Below are positions 11,340-23,989 of a stretch of DNA of 64,000 bases, in pieces; position 1 is the stretch's first letter, and each line of letters starts with the position of its first letter. Source of the DNA: Heliocybe sulcata. Taxonomy: Eukaryota > Basidiomycota > Agaricomycetes > Gloeophyllales > Gloeophyllaceae. The notes under the pieces are model-generated. The model was not told the origin of the DNA. It made no database searches and saw only the letters and a program-made list of their open reading frames with translations. The position numbers were made by a program, and so were the translations under genes. The stretch covers positions 1,149,508-1,213,507 of the forward strand of contig ML213504.1 of the NCBI GenBank assembly GCA_004369045.1, read 5' to 3'.

Positions 11340-14300
11340 ATGTCCGCCAACCTCCCATCGGCGATGGACATCGACGAGACGGCCATTGATGAGGGCCTCT
11401 ATTCCCGGCAACTGTAAGGATTTCATTCGAGTACGCAGATTTTTCTGGGCTAACACGCGCCCTCACATGTGAAGCTATGTCCTGGGACATGAAGGTATGT
11501 TGAGATCGATCCGTCCATTATATGCGTTTGAACTCTAGTGTAGCCATGAAGCGGATGGCAGCTTCAAACATCCTGATCGTAGGCGCACAGGGCCTGGGTG
11601 TCGAGATCGGTGTGTCTCATGTCTCAGGTGTTGTATCGATCGCTGAGATCATGGACTGTACGCAGCCAAGAACGTCTGTTTGGCTGGCGTCAAGTCCGTC
11701 ACGATCTATGATCCCGAACCCGTCAAGGTGCAAGACCTGAGTACGCAGGTACGTCCACTATGCAAAAAGCGCGCGAATAGAACTTGATCTTCAATTATGT
11801 ACTTCTCAGTTCTTCCTCCGCGAGGAAGATATTGGCAAGTCCCGTGCCGCGGCCACGGTGCCCAGGTTGGCTGAGCTCAACACATATGTGCCTGTCCGCG
11901 ACCTGGGAGGAAAGCCTGGTCAAGAGATCACGGTTGATATGATCCAGGGCTTTCAGGTATGTGGCTCGTGTGGTATCGTATATCCTTCTGCCTGACTTGA
12001 CACCAGGTCGTTGTCTTGTGTGGCGTGCCAATAGCGAAGCAGTTGGAAATCAATGACTGGACGCACCAGAACGGAGTGCCCTTCATTGCAGCCGAGACTC
12101 GCGGTCTTTTCGGGTAACGGGAATCCATAGCAGCCCAAGTCCTACTATCTCATCCGTATCTTGCTAGCTCCGCTTTCAATGACTTTGGGCCAAAATTCAC
12201 ATGCGTCGACCCTACCGGTGAGCAACCTCTGAGCGGCATGATCGTATCTGTGGAGAAGGTGTGTCATGTTTTGGGAGATTGAATCACTGTCTGATACGCT
12301 CTCGAGGACGATGAAGGTCTCGTGACGACCCTCGATGAGACACGGCACGGCCTCGAGGACGGTGACTTCGTGACCTTCACGGAAGTCCAGGGTATGGAGG
12401 AGCTCAATGGCTGTGAACCGCGAAAAGTCTCAGTAAAAGGCCCTTACACCTTCACAATCGGTGATACATCCACTTTTGGCGAATACAAGAGGGGTGGCAT
12501 TTTCACGCAGATCAAGATGCCGAAGATCATAGAATTCGTGCGTGCTTTTTGCTAATCATAGTTTCGAGATATTCACCTATCCGTTGCAGAAATCTCTTCG
12601 AGAGTCACTGAAGGCTCCTGAGTACTTCATCACCGATTTTGCCAAGTGGGATCGGCCAGCGACGCTTCATGCAGGTTTTCAGGCTCTATCAGAATTCCGC
12701 GTCCAGCATGGCCGTCTGCCGCGTCCTCGGAATGCGGAAGACGCGTCTGCTCTGGTAGCGCTGGCAAAGAAGCTTGAACAGGAGGTCGACGAGAAGGTCA
12801 TTACCGAGCTGGCCTACCAAGCCTCGGGTGACATCTCTCCCATAGTTGCTGTTATGGGTGGTTTCGTTGCGCAGGAAGTGCTCAAGGCCTGCTCCGCCAA
12901 GTTCCACCCTATGGTGCAAAATATGTACTTCGACTCTCTGGAGTCCCTCCCTGCTAGCCTGCCTACCGAGGAGGAGTGCCAGCCCATCGGTTCTCGTTAC
13001 GATGGCCAGATTGCAGTCTTTGGCAAGGCGTTTCAGCAGAAGCTCGCCAATTTCCGCGAGTTCCTCGTCGGTTCCGGGGCTATTGGCTGCGAGATGCTGA
13101 AGAACTGGAGTATGATGGGCCTTGGCTCGGGTCCCAAGGGTGTCATCCACGTCACGGACCTGGACACGATCGAGAAGAGTAATCTGAATCGGCAGTTCCT
13201 GTTCCGTGCGAAGGATCTCGGGAAGTTCAAAGCGGAGGTCGCTGCTGCCGCTGTTGCAGACATGAACCCTGACCTCATGGGTCATATTCTGAGCAAGCAG
13301 GAGCCGGTTGGCCCTGATACGGAAAGTGAGGATATTACGCCTCTTTCTCCACTATTCTCGCTCATTCTGCTGTAGACGTCTATGGTGACGATTTTTTCCA
13401 CGGGATTGATGGAGTAACGAACGCCCTGGACAACGTCAAAGCTCGTACGTTCCTAGTGTCACGGAATATCCTGTTATTTGCTAAATGATATGCGTCCAGG
13501 CCAATATATGGATCAGCGTTGCGTGTTCTATTTGAAGCCGCTGCTGGAGTCCGGAACTCTTGGTACAAAGGGCAATACGCAAGTAGTCGTTCCGCACCTG
13601 ACGGAGTCGTACTCCTCTTCGCAGGACCCCCCAGAGAAGGAGACGCCTTCGTGCACGGTCAAGAACTTCCCAAATGCCATCCAGCACACTATCGAGGTCC
13701 GTGTATCGTGCTTTCGTACCAACTGTCTGACATTTACTCTCTTGTAGTGGAGTCGTCAGGAATTCGATAACCTATTCGTGAAGCCTCCTCAGGCTGTGAA
13801 CTCTTATCTGTCGGAGCCGAACTATCTCGAGAGCGCCTTGAAGTACTCAGGCCAACAGAAGGAGCAGTTGGAGCAGATCGTCTCATATCTTGTGACCGAC
13901 AAGCCTCTGACTTTCGACGAGTGCATTGTTTGGGCGAGATTACAGTTCGAGGAGAAGTTCAACCACACCATTAGGCAGCTTCTGTACAGTTTGCCCAAAG
14001 ACGCCACCACCAGCACTGGCCAGCCCTTCTGGAGCGGACCTAAGCGTGCTCCAGATCCGTTAACTTTCAACTCGGACGACGTATGTTTGCATGCGTGCCT
14101 TGAGGACCTCATGACTAACGATACTATGTCCTTAGCCTCAGCATCTGGGCTTCATCATTGCCGCTGCTAACTTGCATGCTTTCAACTACGGACTCCGGGG
14201 GGAAGCGGACCCTGCCCTCTTCAAGAAGGTCGTTGACTCCGTCGTTGTCCCGGAGTTCACCCCCAGGAGCGGCGTCAAGGTTCAGATCAACGACAATGAT

Positions 14301-15174
14301 CCTGCCCCGGAGGCTGGTGGAGGTGAGATATTGAGATTCTCTTGTCATACTCTATCCTGACATGTGCGAGCAGAGACAGGCGATGTAACTGACCTTGCGA
14401 AGAAGCTCCCGCCTCCATCGTCCTTGGCCGGCTACCGCCTCAACCCCGTGGAGTTTGAAAAGGATGACGACACCAACCACCATATTGATTTCATCACGGC
14501 TGCGTCAAATCTGCGCGCCATGAATTATAACATCACTATCGCAGATCGACACACGACGAAGCAGATCGCCGGCAAGATCATTCCTGCCATAGCCACTACG
14601 ACCTCCTTGGTTGTTGGCTTGGTGTGCTTGGAACTGTACAAGGTCTGTCAATGCCGTTTATACTGCTGTATGAGTGGATCTCTGAAAGAGACCTCTATAT
14701 AGCTGATCGATGGCAAGAACAAGCTGGAGGACTTCAAGAATGGTTTCGTGAATCTAGCCTTGCCATTCTTCGGGTTCTCGGAGCCGATAGCTGCGAAGAA
14801 GAATAAGTACGGCTCTACCGAGTGGACGCTCTGGGATCGCTTCGAGTTCAAGGGCGATCCCACCTTGAAGGAGATCGTTGACTGGTTCAAGAAAGAGTTG
14901 AATCTTGAAGTTGGTATGGTCAGCCAGGGTGTCAGCATGCTCTGGAGCTCCTTTATCGGCAAGAAGAAGGTGCGGCCCTCTTGTACTCTCGAGATGCTCT
15001 CTGATCCTCATGATGCAGAGCGACGAACGGCTGCCGATGAAGTTCAGCAAGCTCGTAGAGCAGGTCAGCAAGAAGCCCATACCTCCGCATGTCAAGCACC
15101 TCATTGTGGAAGTGATGGTGTCCGACGAGAACGACGAAGATGTTGAAGTACCCTTCCTCGTTGTCAGGATATAA
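11340..15174 (+). CDS. UBA1: Ubiquitin-activating enzyme E1 (Uba1)
   Basis: Essential E1 that adenylates ubiquitin, forms a thioester with it and hands it to E2 enzymes; it acts in nucleus and cytosol. More than ten short introns split a protein of about 1,000 residues. The inactive first adenylation half shows [23 protein letters not shown] and the [13 protein letters not shown] region. The active half shows [18 protein letters not shown] and [19 protein letters not shown]. The catalytic cysteine lies in [19 protein letters not shown], equivalent to the LCTL/FPN motif of yeast Uba1. The ubiquitin-fold domain closes the protein, ending FLVVRI at 15174. The ATG at 11340 is the first in frame and gives a short acidic leader before YSRQL. 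It converges with the cyclin-like gene. Confidence 0.95.
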
Positions 15175-16155
15175 CTTGTTGTGTTACAGTCGCGCGATGT
15201 ACGAGAATATCAATAGAAGAAGCATTTTCTTTCCACCCGTACCTCAGTGCCGGCTCCTCCAGCAGAGTGGTGGTCGCGTGGGCCAATCCATGAGCAAACA
15301 CATCAGAGCACCGTTTCAGGGCAAACTATAAGATACAACTGTCGCAGAACAAGACGAAATACTGCATAACTACTTACCTACTTAAGAAGCGGAAAATAGG
15401 GTGAGGGTAACTGAAAGGTCAAGGCAAAGATGTACAACTGCAAAGGGAACAGAGGTGGATGGCAACAGAGTTTGGGATTTTCTACATTTTTATGCATGTT
15501 TCTGGATCGTGATGAACGTGAATGAACGAAACCGGAAGGGGAACAAACGGCGAACGGAGAAATTAATGTGACCATACTAGTAATAGTGGTACTGTGGTAG
15601 ACGACTGTTCAGGACGCTTCCGAGGAAAGAAATCAGCGAGACAAGCCGCAATGGAAATAGTCCAACGCAGATCACAAAGGATCTACTTGAGGCCCTGAAA
15701 ATAGTACTGTTGGCGGAGGGGGGACGTTCCCCCTGTACCTTGTCCCATTAACCGTCTGAGTGTCCGAGGCAAGACGCTCGAAAGCCGAACGACCGTGGAA
15801 ATAAATACGCGAAACGCCGAGAATAGTAGACGTCAAAAAATTCCGACGAGCTTGGCCAATTCCTGTCGACAGGATGGATATGTCGCATATATGCAGTGAG
15901 GTTGACCTTGAGAGATATTTGGACAAAAATACAGAGGTTGAGAATCCGGGTGAAGAAAGAGACTTGATCTGGAAAGAGTGGCCGATAGGACACTATAGGA
16001 GCCGATTGGGGTCCAATCTATTCAGTGCACGCTTTGAGAGACGCGTTATCGGGTAAGCTAGTGGGATTAGGCAGTGCCAGGCATCGAGGCGTGCGATGAC
16101 GATGTCGAGACCTCGAGTGGACTCTAAACTGCCGTCTGTAAGGAACGGAATCAGC
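15175..16155. other. Convergent intergenic region, no gene seen
   Basis: About 980 bp between the UBA1 and cyclin-like stop codons. It contains short open frames only, with no recognisable protein motif and no obvious RNA fold. It probably holds both 3' untranslated regions plus spacer. Confidence 0.4.
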
Positions 16156-18542
16156 TCATGCACGCAGCCAGGGTTGATAGTCAACCCGATGGCCAGGCGC
16201 AAAAGCGTGAGCGTAGGGAGCAGCGTATGCATAGTGGGGTGGGGCCCAGTGATAATCGAAGTTGGGCTGCACACAGTATTGTCCGGCAGGTGCATGGACA
16301 TCGGCAAAACCATACTCAGTGGGAAGTTGAGATCGCGACCGGGCATGTTGGACAGCGCACTGAGAATTAGCGTGGTCGTAAGATAACGAATGCGAGCGCA
16401 CGCGGGTGGATGTGTGCAGGCAAGACCCAGTGCAATCATGGGACGGCTCGGGGTATCCAGCATTCTCGTGGGGGCAGCCAATAGCCCCGGCATGCTTCGC
16501 AGGCGGCAAGTAAGCCACACCCGACCAAGCAGGATACATAGCGTGACCAGGTGGGATGTACGGAGGTGGCGGTACGACGTAGTTGACAGGAGCAGATACA
16601 AGGGGAGGTCGCACAGCGATGTACTGGCCGTTCTCCCGGTGCCGTTGCGGAACGATAGGCTCGTCTGCAGCAGGACTCCACTTCGCGGGAGGAGGCAGTA
16701 AGGCATCGGCATCACTAGCCGGTCGGTTAGTGACGAACGAACCCTTGGAGCTCGATCCAGCACTTCGGACAGAACCTGACCTGCTGACACGACGCTTGGG
16801 GAGATATTCTTCTCTCAGTGGGCCATCCTCGTCAAGGTCGATCTCCAGGTCATCAACGCCTGGATCGAGTATGCCTTCCTCCCTCTGAATCTTCTCCAGC
16901 CTCCGATCCTCGAGGCCGAGAAATACGGGGCCTATGGTCCCACCGAAGCAGGTACTCTCGCCGCAATCGTGTGTGGTATTAGTAGCAGCGGGGACGTCAA
17001 TGAGATCCTCAAGTGTCTTCCGGACGATGGCATGGGGACTTGACGAGGGACGGGAGATAGCCTGCGGCGCAACAGCCGGCAGCGAACGGTGGTACTCAAT
17101 AAGGTGCCGGAGCCAACCAGTCCAAGCGTGGGGTTCGATCGAAAGGTCATGTGCGAAGAAGTGCAACGCCAGTGACTCCAACCGATTCAGCGAGAGGATG
17201 GGGACGTGGGATATCGTATGCCTGAATCATAAACGAATTGATCATGAACATATGCACATACAACGCCTCAATCAGCGACTTACCAAGTCTTGTTGGAGAA
17301 GGTGTGGTCATCCAACCACTTATTCGCGAGCATACAACCCAAAACAATCAGCTTGTAGGGCGCCTTGGCTACAGACTCGCTGTCGATGCCTTGAAGGGAG
17401 TCGTTTAACAACTCGGTCCTGAACTGAGCCTCCCGAGCTTGATCGGAGCCGAAGTCAATAGGACCGAGGAACGAAGGTAGTCGTAGTATGTACCACACAG
17501 CGAGGAACACGGCTGAAGGCTGTAAGAGCGTGGACAGGAATAGTCCGCGGACGGATCCAGCCAAGTAGCTAGGAGGTGAGTTGGCGTATTCCAGTAAAGG
17601 ATTGCGTCTAGAGAGTAAGTTAGTACGACCATTTGGAAGGGGTTCATTCGGACGACAGACATACCCTTGCTTCACGTATTGCGGTGGCAAGCTCATGCCG
17701 CTGGTGCAGACTTTCCACACATAACTTGCGACCCACTCAGAAAGCGGCTCGGCCAATTTGCGATAGGCGGCAGAAGCCACAGGAGCCGCCGTGGGATCGG
17801 TGACGGACGCGACTGCCTGAAAGGCCGCGTCGACCTGCTTGGACGGCTCCTGTTGCTGGTGATACTGGAACGCCGAAAACGCAGAGTGGTACTCTTGAGG
17901 GTAGTAGTTCGGCACTGTTGGAACCGACTCGTACACCTGTACAGGAGGACCCGTCGCCATCGCACGGTCCACATATTCACCGAAAGGTGTCATCGGCTCG
18001 GGAGGGCTGGAATCGACTTCTCCAGAGTCTGCCTCGGGTGACATATCTTCGAATACAGGGGTGAATGCACCTTTCTCGTACATGTTCTCCTGCTTCAGTT
18101 CCCTGACGCGAAGAACTTCTCCATAACGAGACCAACTGCCCCTGGCGTCCTTCCCACTTCGCGCAGTGCTTTCGTACATTGCACTACTCCAAACGTCCGC
18201 AGTCTCAGCCGTCAGGCTGAGATGTGCAGACACGGGCGGAATACACGCTTCCGCGTGAGCTCCTTTAATGACCGACGCGTTCTCCGCGACAGTCAACCCC
18301 TCGTCAAAATTCCGCGAGGCAGATGTCTCGTCCCAGATCTCGCGGCACTTGTTGCGTCGCCAAGAAGGTAGAGAATTGATCCACTCCTCGCGCGATCCGA
18401 AAGATGGAGGTGGGCCCTGAGGTAGAGAGGGCAGGGATGTCTTCAGATGTCCGAGGACAGAGGACTCGGCTTGATCGCGGTCGCCAGTTTGACGCTGCTT
18501 AATAACCGGGTGCGCTGAGAAGCCGAAAACGGGAACTGGCAT
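16156..18542 (-). CDS. Cyclin-like protein of PHO80/PCL/CLG1 type
   Basis: Likely cyclin partner of a Pho85/CDK5-type kinase. The start is placed at the ATG at 18542 (MPVPVFGFSAHP); the upstream in-frame codon at 18581 is GTG. The first 260 residues are disordered. A cyclin box follows, with SEWVASYVWKV, a helix around FLSTLLQPSAVFLAVWYILRLP, the hallmark KLIVLGCMLANKWLDDHTFSNKTW and, after an intron, ILSLNRLESLALHFFAHDLSI. This KxLxxxxxLAxKxLDD pattern is typical of PHO80-like cyclin boxes. The C-terminal 300 residues are rich in Pro, Tyr, His and Ser and end at PWLRA. Exons are 17662-18542 or slightly shorter, a middle exon near 17283-17607, and 16156-17220. Family level is well supported; the precise yeast equivalent (Clg1 or a Pcl) is not. 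Confidence 0.75.
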
Positions 18543-19693
18543 CGGCAGGGGGGAACGTAAACCCGTAGAGCAAGTCGTCACCCAGGTAAGACCTGAAAAT
18601 TGACGACAAGACGGGTGCGGTGCTCCTTCGTCAAGAAAGAGCGGACTAGATGGAGACGGTCGTAATATAAGTCGTGAAAGGCGGGGTCAAGAAGGATCTA
18701 GTGGTACTGGCGGCAGGGAGGACGGGCAGATGGCGAACGCGCAACGAAGGCGTGCCTTTTAGGAGAAGGAAGGGTAAAGCAGAATACAGAACACCGTTAG
18801 AATCAGCGAGGACAGGCGGCGCTGTAACCTTGGCTCTAGGTAGCTTGCAGTCGGATGCCCCCTTCTGTCGACGCCGCCGTTGTCGTCGAAGGCAGCCGGG
18901 AAGGTGGTAGCAACAACGAAGGACCGACAGAGAGAGGGTCGATCCGAGAGGCGTCTGGCCAAGAGGTGCGTTGCTGGCTGAGCCTACAATTTTCTACTTC
19001 AAGCAAGCCAACCGGACCTTGCGCTTACGTAACACCTTTGTAACCAGTCACGCAGTCCCTCGGCCGCTTCCACGTCAGGAGGGAGCCGTATCTGGGAGCC
19101 AAGTACGCCGGCCATACAACTGTGCATCGTGTCAGACATGCAGTCCATATCAACTGGACCGCAGCTGCCGCGCCTTACCCCTCGGTATCATGACTGTACG
19201 TTCAAGGAATGTAATAAACCTCCTGTTCTCTTCTCCCTGAAACAGTGACTCACGTCCGCGCACCACGGTCCCGTCTGAGGGCTCATCGATATCACTTCCC
19301 TTAGATACATATCCATCACCGGTGGGAGCTCCATCAACACTTATTGTCGGAGACGTCGTCCCGGCAATGCTTCTCTTGCTGTGGGACCACGCCCACGCCA
19401 CACCTTGAGCTAACGGAAGGGGTGGCCCGCGCAGTATCACAGGCTGCATGCCGTGCCTGAGGCCTGAATACCCACTAGCAGTAGATTGCTATTGGTCCAT
19501 GACTCGGGAGTCATCACTCTTCTACAAATTTTCCAATACTATTCCACCGAGACGTCATGAGATACGAAGTAGTTCCGGCTGACGAGCTTAGTCTGGGGGA
19601 ACCCCATGGGCCCAGATACCATTTCACGCTTCAGACGCTGAAAGTTGCAATAGACGTCACTCTCAGCATTCCCCGCAATTCGTCAAGGAAGAC
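18543..19693. other. Intergenic region with a doubtful small minus-strand gene
   Basis: About 1.15 kb between the cyclin-like start and the end of the STRIP gene. On the minus strand an ATG at 19449 opens 99 codons (19150-19449), and a second open stretch at about 19030-19150, rich in Met/Cys and then Pro/Glu, ends at a GTAAGC donor-like site. They could be exons of a small unrecognised gene or alternative 3' exons of STRIP, since a GTGAGT donor-like site overlaps the STRIP stop. I recognise no family, so no CDS is claimed. The rest should contain the cyclin gene's promoter. Confidence 0.3.
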
Positions 19694-22600
19694 TCACCCA
19701 TAAGCATACTCCACTTCGTCCACACCTCCTCCTGCGCCGAACGGTCCAGATTGCTCACGAGGCATCGGTCCCATCTGCTCGTCATCCTCGGTATCCACGT
19801 CAATCGCGCTGTTATCATCGAGACTGAAAGGCAGTACGGGCCGCAGTCCTCCTCCTGAGTTTGATCGGCGAGGCCCTGCTGGAGACTTTGGCAAAGCTGC
19901 CATTGTCTTGGGACTCATGTGCTAGATCGGAACCGGTCAGTTCTGGGTCAGCATGCCAAAGTTGAAGAGATCTCACCTCCCAGTTATTCACGTTCTCGTC
20001 TGGGATATCACTATCTCGACCGACATCCAATCGCGCTTCGTCTCCCAGCTCACCAATGGAGACAATGCTCTCGCTATCACTGATTCCGTCTGCTATCTCA
20101 GAGACGAACTCCGGAAGTCTGTGCCAGGCCGATGTTCCGCCGAAGAGCGAGGCATCCCCTGTAGTCCCTGCGGTTGAGTCTGACCAGCCCAAGTCGGATA
20201 AATATTCTTCATACTCCTCTTCGAACGCAATGTCTTCTGGGATGTATGGCAAGAATATCGAGGGATCTGGTGCTTGAGCACGAACGGGAGGGAACACGTC
20301 CGCTTCCACGACGTTAGGCGTCCCCACGGGTCGAATCATGCCTGGTAGCTGGTATCCTGGGTCTAGTCCCTCCAGATGATGGGACATGCTAACCGATCTC
20401 CTGTGAGCTTGGGCTTGATGAGCTGCAGCCGAACCATATCGTTTGCTGTTGTCTGGAAATCTGTTTCAATAACCAAAGGAATAATCAGGTTGGACAGCCT
20501 CACAGAACTTGACTAAATGGCGCAGAGCTTGTTCTTGCGCCTGCAGGAAACAGTATCAGCTGATGGCCGCAGAAATGAACATCACCCTTACCTGTGCGTC
20601 AGCCACGTCATCGACTTCTGTTCCGGTCAGCCATTCATCTCGCAAATCCGGCCTGCAATTCAGATATATCGATGTGATGACCTTCATGTTCGCTAGAAGG
20701 GGATCAGTGTAGGATCTTTATGAAATCTGATGGTTTACTACATTGTCGCCATTTCCGCCCGGAGAACGGCACTTGACTCTTGATGAGTTTCAGGATATGA
20801 AGCTGCAGCATCTTGTGATTCACTTTCAAGACGCGCTTCAGGACAGCCTTGACGAAAGTTGAGAAAATCGCCGACCACTTATCACGATCATGTAGTGCTT
20901 ACCGAGCTCTTGTATTGCACGAGCATCCATATTCGATGCGAGCGATGCTTGGATAATTTCTGCATTATCCTCGCAAAGTTGATGGTCGAGAAGAAGTTTC
21001 GCCAGGAGAACTCGGTGATATATTCTACCTCCTCTTCCTGACTCTGCCCCGGTTGCGTGGCCTTACGGGTGTATGGCTTCTTCGGCTCGTCCTTGAAATA
21101 GTTTGGCTGCGGGCTACGCGAGAACTTGTTGTAACAATATCGGAAGAGACTGTGATCATGTCAGGATGTGAAGCAGGGACAATAACAGTGGGTCTGACTT
21201 GAACTCCGGTAAGTCGGCCTTTGAGACCACCGAAACCGCAACCTCTTGCAAACCAAACATCTTCAAGATGAGCAACAGACAATTCGTATCCAGGAGCAAT
21301 TGGCCCAGATGGTGAAATTTCATGACATCTGTCACGCAATTACCAATAAACACGCAGGATATTTATGGTTTTGAACAACTCACGAGATACCTTGAACCAC
21401 TTCATGGTCAGCAAGAGAATGGCAGAAACAGCCTTGGACGTTATTTCACGATGCCTCAGGACATCAGTTTCCTCGAAACTCGGCGGAGGCGGTGAAGGCT
21501 GCTCTGGAGCTTTAGACGTGGCGTAAACACTCGAAGTACATCTAGTTCAGAAAGCAGACTCACGAGGAGAGACTCCAGGCGGGAAACCACCTGAAGCAGA
21601 TGATGGAGGTGGCTGGGCACTGCTCGCCGCTGAGACAGTCGCAAGCAGAAGCTTCAACAAAACCAGGACCCATCCGGAGAGGACGGGTAGACCAGCGGAC
21701 TGGTGGTTAAGATACGACCAGCATGAGAACGTGCCTAACGAGACATCGAAACGAGGACGTACGTATATCTGCTCCACTCTCTTAAGACGCATCAAGTCTT
21801 CCTTCCTTTCCTTAGCCTTCCGCTTGTCGGCACCATCCTTAGCTTGCCTTATCGCCACATCCGCTTCCGCTATTCTTTGATCTAGTAGAGCCACGTCTGC
21901 CAGTGGTTCCACCAGTTCATCCTGTACATTATTAGCTGCAGGCCAACACCGCGCATAAGGCACGCGACATACGTCGTCGTCAGTCGTCTCCGTCCGACTG
22001 GAATCCGGGTACAGCTCTGATCCTGGCATATGTTCAAGACCACTCTCAGCTGTCATACACTCCTCTCTCGTCCGCCACATCTGCCACAAAGCCAGACTGA
22101 CATACATATGTTTGTGATACAACTTGTCAGCTTCTTCAATGGCAAATGGGACCAGACGGCGACTCCTGTATCTCATGCTACCACGAGAGAAGGGGAACAA
22201 AAACGGTCGGCTCTGATCTGTCTGGTATTGCTGTTTCTTCGGTTTCGGTGAGGGCGGAGGTGACGGTGCAGGTGTAGCAGGCTGTGGTACGGCGCGGAAA
22301 CCGGAACCGGGGGGCTGTTGCTGCGGGAAAGAGTGAGGCCCATGCGACATGTGGTGAGATTCGTCCTCGTGATGGTAGTGGTGTCGGACAGGAATGGGTG
22401 AGTAGGCTTCAGCCAACTTAGGTGTCGGCACTGGTTTATTCGGCACAGGAAGCGGGTCTTCATGAGCCATGAACGTCGGATATTTGACTGATGTCTCCTG
22501 ATGGAAAGCCTCAATATCTAGTGGTGTCGCCTTGATGGGCAATGCTACATAGTGGGTGAGGACAAGCCGAACAACGTGGTGATATGGCTCACCCTCGTCG

Positions 22601-23781
22601 GGAACCGGAGGTAAGTTTGACAATTCGCGTGAAAGTCGTTTAACTCTGGCAAGTTCGCGGATACCACCGAAGCAGCATAGGATAGTTTTCCACATAACCA
22701 AGAGTAGCTGCCTGATGTCAGCTCAAGTGCAGTACGAAAAGACGACAGCTACCTTCTTCACGGGGTATCCCTTAGATATCCTGTCCTTCAGACTTGCTAC
22801 GACGTTCATGAGGTACACAGGGAGTGGAGGATCCAGGCTCACTAAAACGCTCCAGTGTCCATACGCGTATCAAAAAAACTTACAACTTACTCATTTCATC
22901 CGCAAAGTCATCATGGCCCTTGCACACCTCGATGAGATGGTAGAGCATTCCCAGATAGACAGAAATCTCCGTGATAACTTCCTCCAGAAAGTCAGCCTTC
23001 TCCCCGGGAGTGATGTTGAACCGAGACGTATCCGCATCCGACATGTTGCTGGGTCAAATACTATGAGCGGGGGAATCCAGGATCTCATGGAGAAAGTTTA
23101 CGCTTACAATAGCAAGTCGTGCTTTGCACTTGCAATCTTGAGAGCCTCTAAAATCGAACTGAGCCCATTAGCAGCCCGTACGAGCTTGCAGTTCTCGAAG
23201 ATCCAATGCAGCTGGTGCTCCGGCGAGGTCGTCTCGGCGAAGGAGCCTTAAATCAGGATGAGCAGGTCGTCCAGCAGCCCCCGGCAATGGGCATACCTTG
23301 CATGACATACAGAAGTCTGCGAGCATTCGTGAAGCGTACAACAGCATCCTTGTGCTCCAAGCTTTCCAGCAGAACCTCTATATGGGCCTTCCGCTTGGAT
23401 GATTGAGCCTTCACCCACTCTGAACGTACAGCCTAAGATATATTAGTAATCAGTGTATCGAAACATCTGCGCACCTCCGTCAAAAGAGCCCTCCCAAGCT
23501 CTGAGGTTCTCTTCCACCTGACCGACCTCGACATACGAGTAGAACTCTTCAATCTCGTTAAGCATGGTATCCTCGTCATCATAACGAAAGTCATAGTACG
23601 ATTGCTACGGCACAATGGCTTTCATTAGCATAGGCCATGGCATAGACGAACAGGACAGCACCTTAGGTTTCGGCGCCGAAGCCACCATGCTCTTTAGCTG
23701 CCCGAGAGTGATCGAGTCTTGCGGTTGTGTTACATACCCGCTCTCTTGCTGCATCCCTCGCGGGGCGCCAGAGCTCTCCAT
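19694..23781 (-). CDS. FAR11: Far11/STRIP, subunit of the STRIPAK phosphatase complex
   Basis: Scaffold subunit of STRIPAK, the PP2A-striatin complex controlling septation, hyphal fusion and sexual development in fungi. The ATG at 23781 begins MESSGAPRGMQQES. The N1221 domain follows, with DDEDTMLNEIEEFYSYVEV, HIEVLLESLEHKDAVVRFTNARRLLYVMQG, and SPEHQLHWIFENCKLVRAANG with its adjoining segments. The central region has LPIKATPLDIEAFHQETSVKYP and a long Pro/His/Ser-rich insert. The DUF3402 part shows LMRLKRVEQIYVRPRFD, FHHLGQLLLDTNCLLLILKMFG, EITEFSWRNFFSTI-like sequence and YLNCRPDLRDEWLTGTEVDD. The last 250 residues are acidic and disordered and end EYAYG at 19694. Many short introns make exact exon ends uncertain. 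A GTGAGT at the stop could be a donor to a further exon. Confidence 0.85.
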
Positions 23782-23989
23782 TGATAAGGCTAACGTTGTT
23801 GAAACGTTGAGCTGTGAAGCGAGATGTGACCGTATATATGAGTAGCTAACAGCTCGCGTACAGCGTGATCGCGGTCGCGTTGTATGCCAGAAGGCGCACG
23901 TGACAGCCACAATTCGTCCGATCGCAGTAGCAGATACTGATACTATACTCCTGCTCTAGAGATATGCCTCATATACTCCGTACATACAA

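Noticed and set aside
15993-16790. 265-codon minus-strand frame overlapping the cyclin-like gene's last exon
   Set aside because: It is on the same strand in another frame, opens with GTG rather than ATG, and has no recognisable motif. Codon bias of the real frame explains it.
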